From: Oscillospiraceae bacterium
Lineage (GTDB): Bacteria; Bacillota; Clostridia; Clostridiales; Clostridiaceae
Assembly (NCBI GenBank): GCA_009785875.1
Contig: WQUF01000155.1
Span: 1 to 5,800 of the forward strand
Length of the DNA: 5,800 nt
Reading direction: 5' to 3'
The notes under the pieces were generated by a model. That model worked only from the letters and a program-made list of their open reading frames with translations, was not told the origin of the DNA and made no database searches. Below are positions 4,942 through 5,800 of the stretch, piece by piece. Position 1 is the stretch's first letter. Each line of letters begins with the position of its first letter. The position numbers and the translations under genes were made by a program.

Positions 4942-5178
4942 ATGCAGAAGCTTTATTTTACAAGAGAAGCCGCTGAAATTTTAGAAGTAACGCCTAAAAC
5001 AGTTCGTAAATATTGCCAGTCTGGACTATTAGAAGCTAAATTTATAGGTTGTAAGTGGTACATCTTGGAAGAGAACCTTGAAAAATTCATTAAACCTGAT
5101 ATAGTGCCAGATATCAAGATTGAAAATGATTATCATGGAGATATCAAAAGGGTAGAAATGGAGTCTATAGAATGGTAA
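4942..5178 (+). CDS. Small excisionase/MerR-like helix-turn-helix DNA-binding protein
   Basis: 78 residues. Residues 4-50 fit the HTH_17/excisionase-type winged helix: LYFTREAAEILEV (first helix), TPKTVRKYCQSGLL (turn and recognition helix), then AKFIGCKWYILEENLEKFI (wing and closing helix). Such proteins act as excision directionality factors or as small transcription regulators in phages and mobile elements. No integrase lies in the window, so a specific excisionase role cannot be shown. The tail (52-78) is acidic and without a known domain. The site AAGGGAGATGGA (4921-4932) precedes ATG 4942; its closest GATGGA part is nine bases away. The gene end overlaps the nuclease start by seven bases, so the two are very likely translated from one mRNA. 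The inverted repeats at 4821-4832 and 4885-4899 are possible autoregulatory sites. Confidence 0.8.
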   Translation: MQKLYFTREAAEILEVTPKTVRKYCQSGLLEAKFIGCKWYILEENLEKFIKPDIVPDIKIENDYHGDIKRVEMESIEW

Positions 5179-5687
5179 CCGCTACAAATTATATCATCCT
5201 GGTAGATACTCGAGAGCAAAAAAATGATCATATCTTAAATTATTTCAAGCAAAATTCTATTCCTTACAGGCTTCAAAAGCTTGATTATGGGGATTACTCA
5301 ATCATAGATGATAGTAACATGGTTATGCCGATTTCAATCGAGCGCAAAGCCTCTATAGATGAGTTAATAAATAATTTTACTAATGGGCGAGAAAGGTTTG
5401 TTGAAGAGTTTAGACGGGCGATAATAAAGCAGTGTACTTTAATCTTAATGGTTGAGGATCTCTATGGATACAAAAAAATAGTACATGGAGTTTATAGAAG
5501 TAAAATGAACCAAAATGCACTTTTAGGATCACTAAAAACCTTTGAATCAAGATACTTTTTTCAAACTTCATTTATCCAGAAGGAACTAGCAGGGCATTTT
5601 ATATATAACACACTGCTTTATAATGCCAGAGAATACAAGAAATTAATTGAATTTGATAACAAGATATTTAGTTCAAAAGCAAATTGA
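5172..5687 (+). CDS. ERCC4-domain (XPF-type) nuclease of a phage
   Basis: 171 residues, forming a stand-alone ERCC4 nuclease domain. Seen in order: VDTREQ (11-16), YGDYSI (39-44), IERKASIDEL (56-65), which together form the XPF/Mus81-type metal site (D12, D41, E57, R58, K59), then the helix FTNGRERFVEEFRRA (69-83), the strand TLILMVED, and NALLGSLKTFESRY. No helicase or tandem HhH domain is attached, as is usual for phage versions. The family cuts branched or flapped DNA, so a role in resolving replication or recombination intermediates is likely; substrate is not visible from sequence. GGAG (5160-5163) lies eight bases before ATG 5172, inside the HTH gene, and the first seven bases overlap that gene, indicating coupled translation. 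TGA at 5685-5687 overlaps the next gene's ribosome binding region. Confidence 0.88.
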   Translation: MVTATNYIILVDTREQKNDHILNYFKQNSIPYRLQKLDYGDYSIIDDSNMVMPISIERKASIDELINNFTNGRERFVEEFRRAIIKQCTLILMVEDLYGYKKIVHGVYRSKMNQNALLGSLKTFESRYFFQTSFIQKELAGHFIYNTLLYNAREYKKLIEFDNKIFSSKAN

Positions 5688-5707
5688 AAGGAAGGTTTAG
5701 AAAATAA

Positions 5708-5800
5708 ATGGAAATTTTAAATCTAGAAAAAACAGACTATAAAAATAGGGTAGCTATTGCAAGCTGGAAACGAGGACAAGACATTGACGGTACACCTTTA
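5708..5800 (+). CDS. Start of an unidentified protein (3' end outside window)
   Basis: ATG 5708 opens a frame of 31 codons that runs off the window; it begins MEILNLEKTDYKNR and includes ASWKRGQDIDGTPL. The ribosome binding site AAAGGAAGG (5687-5695) starts on the last base of the nuclease stop codon and lies 12 bases before the ATG, a slightly long spacing. The 20-base gap and absence of a terminator make it the third gene of the same operon. I do not recognise the family from these residues. Confidence 0.65.
   Translation, partial: MEILNLEKTDYKNRVAIASWKRGQDIDGTPL

Overview
The window is a compact, strongly A+T-rich stretch in which every supported gene lies on the + strand. Codon use (AAA, GAA, ATA, TTA dominant), purine-rich ribosome binding sites and one TTG start point to a low-GC Firmicute, probably of the Clostridium group. 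The gene content (Rha-family regulator, zinc-finger/TOPRIM/helicase primase, excisionase-like HTH protein, ERCC4-type nuclease) is that of the early/replication module of a temperate phage, prophage or phage-derived element such as a satellite island or phage-plasmid. The host name is inference; no ribosomal or housekeeping gene is present to fix it.

Layout. 1-93 is the last 30 codons of an unidentified gene. A hairpin (109-139) precedes a Rha-family gene (161-730), which carries a 12-bp tandem repeat in its 5' part and a perfect 40-bp palindrome (440-479) inserted in frame in the middle of the Rha domain. 731-1101 has no convincing gene. It holds a plausible promoter (845-873), several hairpins that partly exclude one another, and a doubtful 59-codon frame ending at the next ribosome binding site. 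1102-4059 is a 985-residue primase-helicase with a TTG start. It is followed by an intrinsic terminator (4116-4166) within an 881-bp gene-poor interval. The first 540 bp or so of that interval contain nine exact copies of a GTAGTG core in both orientations, a 13-bp inverted repeat enclosing an approximately 90% A+T block, a 17-bp-arm palindrome and a pair of 36-bp direct repeats: a strong candidate for the element's replication origin. A possible 36-residue membrane peptide (4612-4722) and a promoter with an extended -10 (4850-4878) complete the interval. That promoter leads into an overlapping gene pair, a 78-residue HTH protein (4942-5178) and an ERCC4-domain nuclease (5172-5687), then into a gene cut by the window end (5708-5800).

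How it may work together (inference): the primase-helicase would act at the iteron region immediately downstream of its own gene, an arrangement known from SaPI rep/ori loci and from Sfi21-type streptococcal phages. The HTH protein would control the rightward transcript, and the ERCC4 nuclease would process branched intermediates of replication or recombination. The most noteworthy items are the iteron/palindrome origin candidate and the in-frame 40-bp palindrome in the rha gene.
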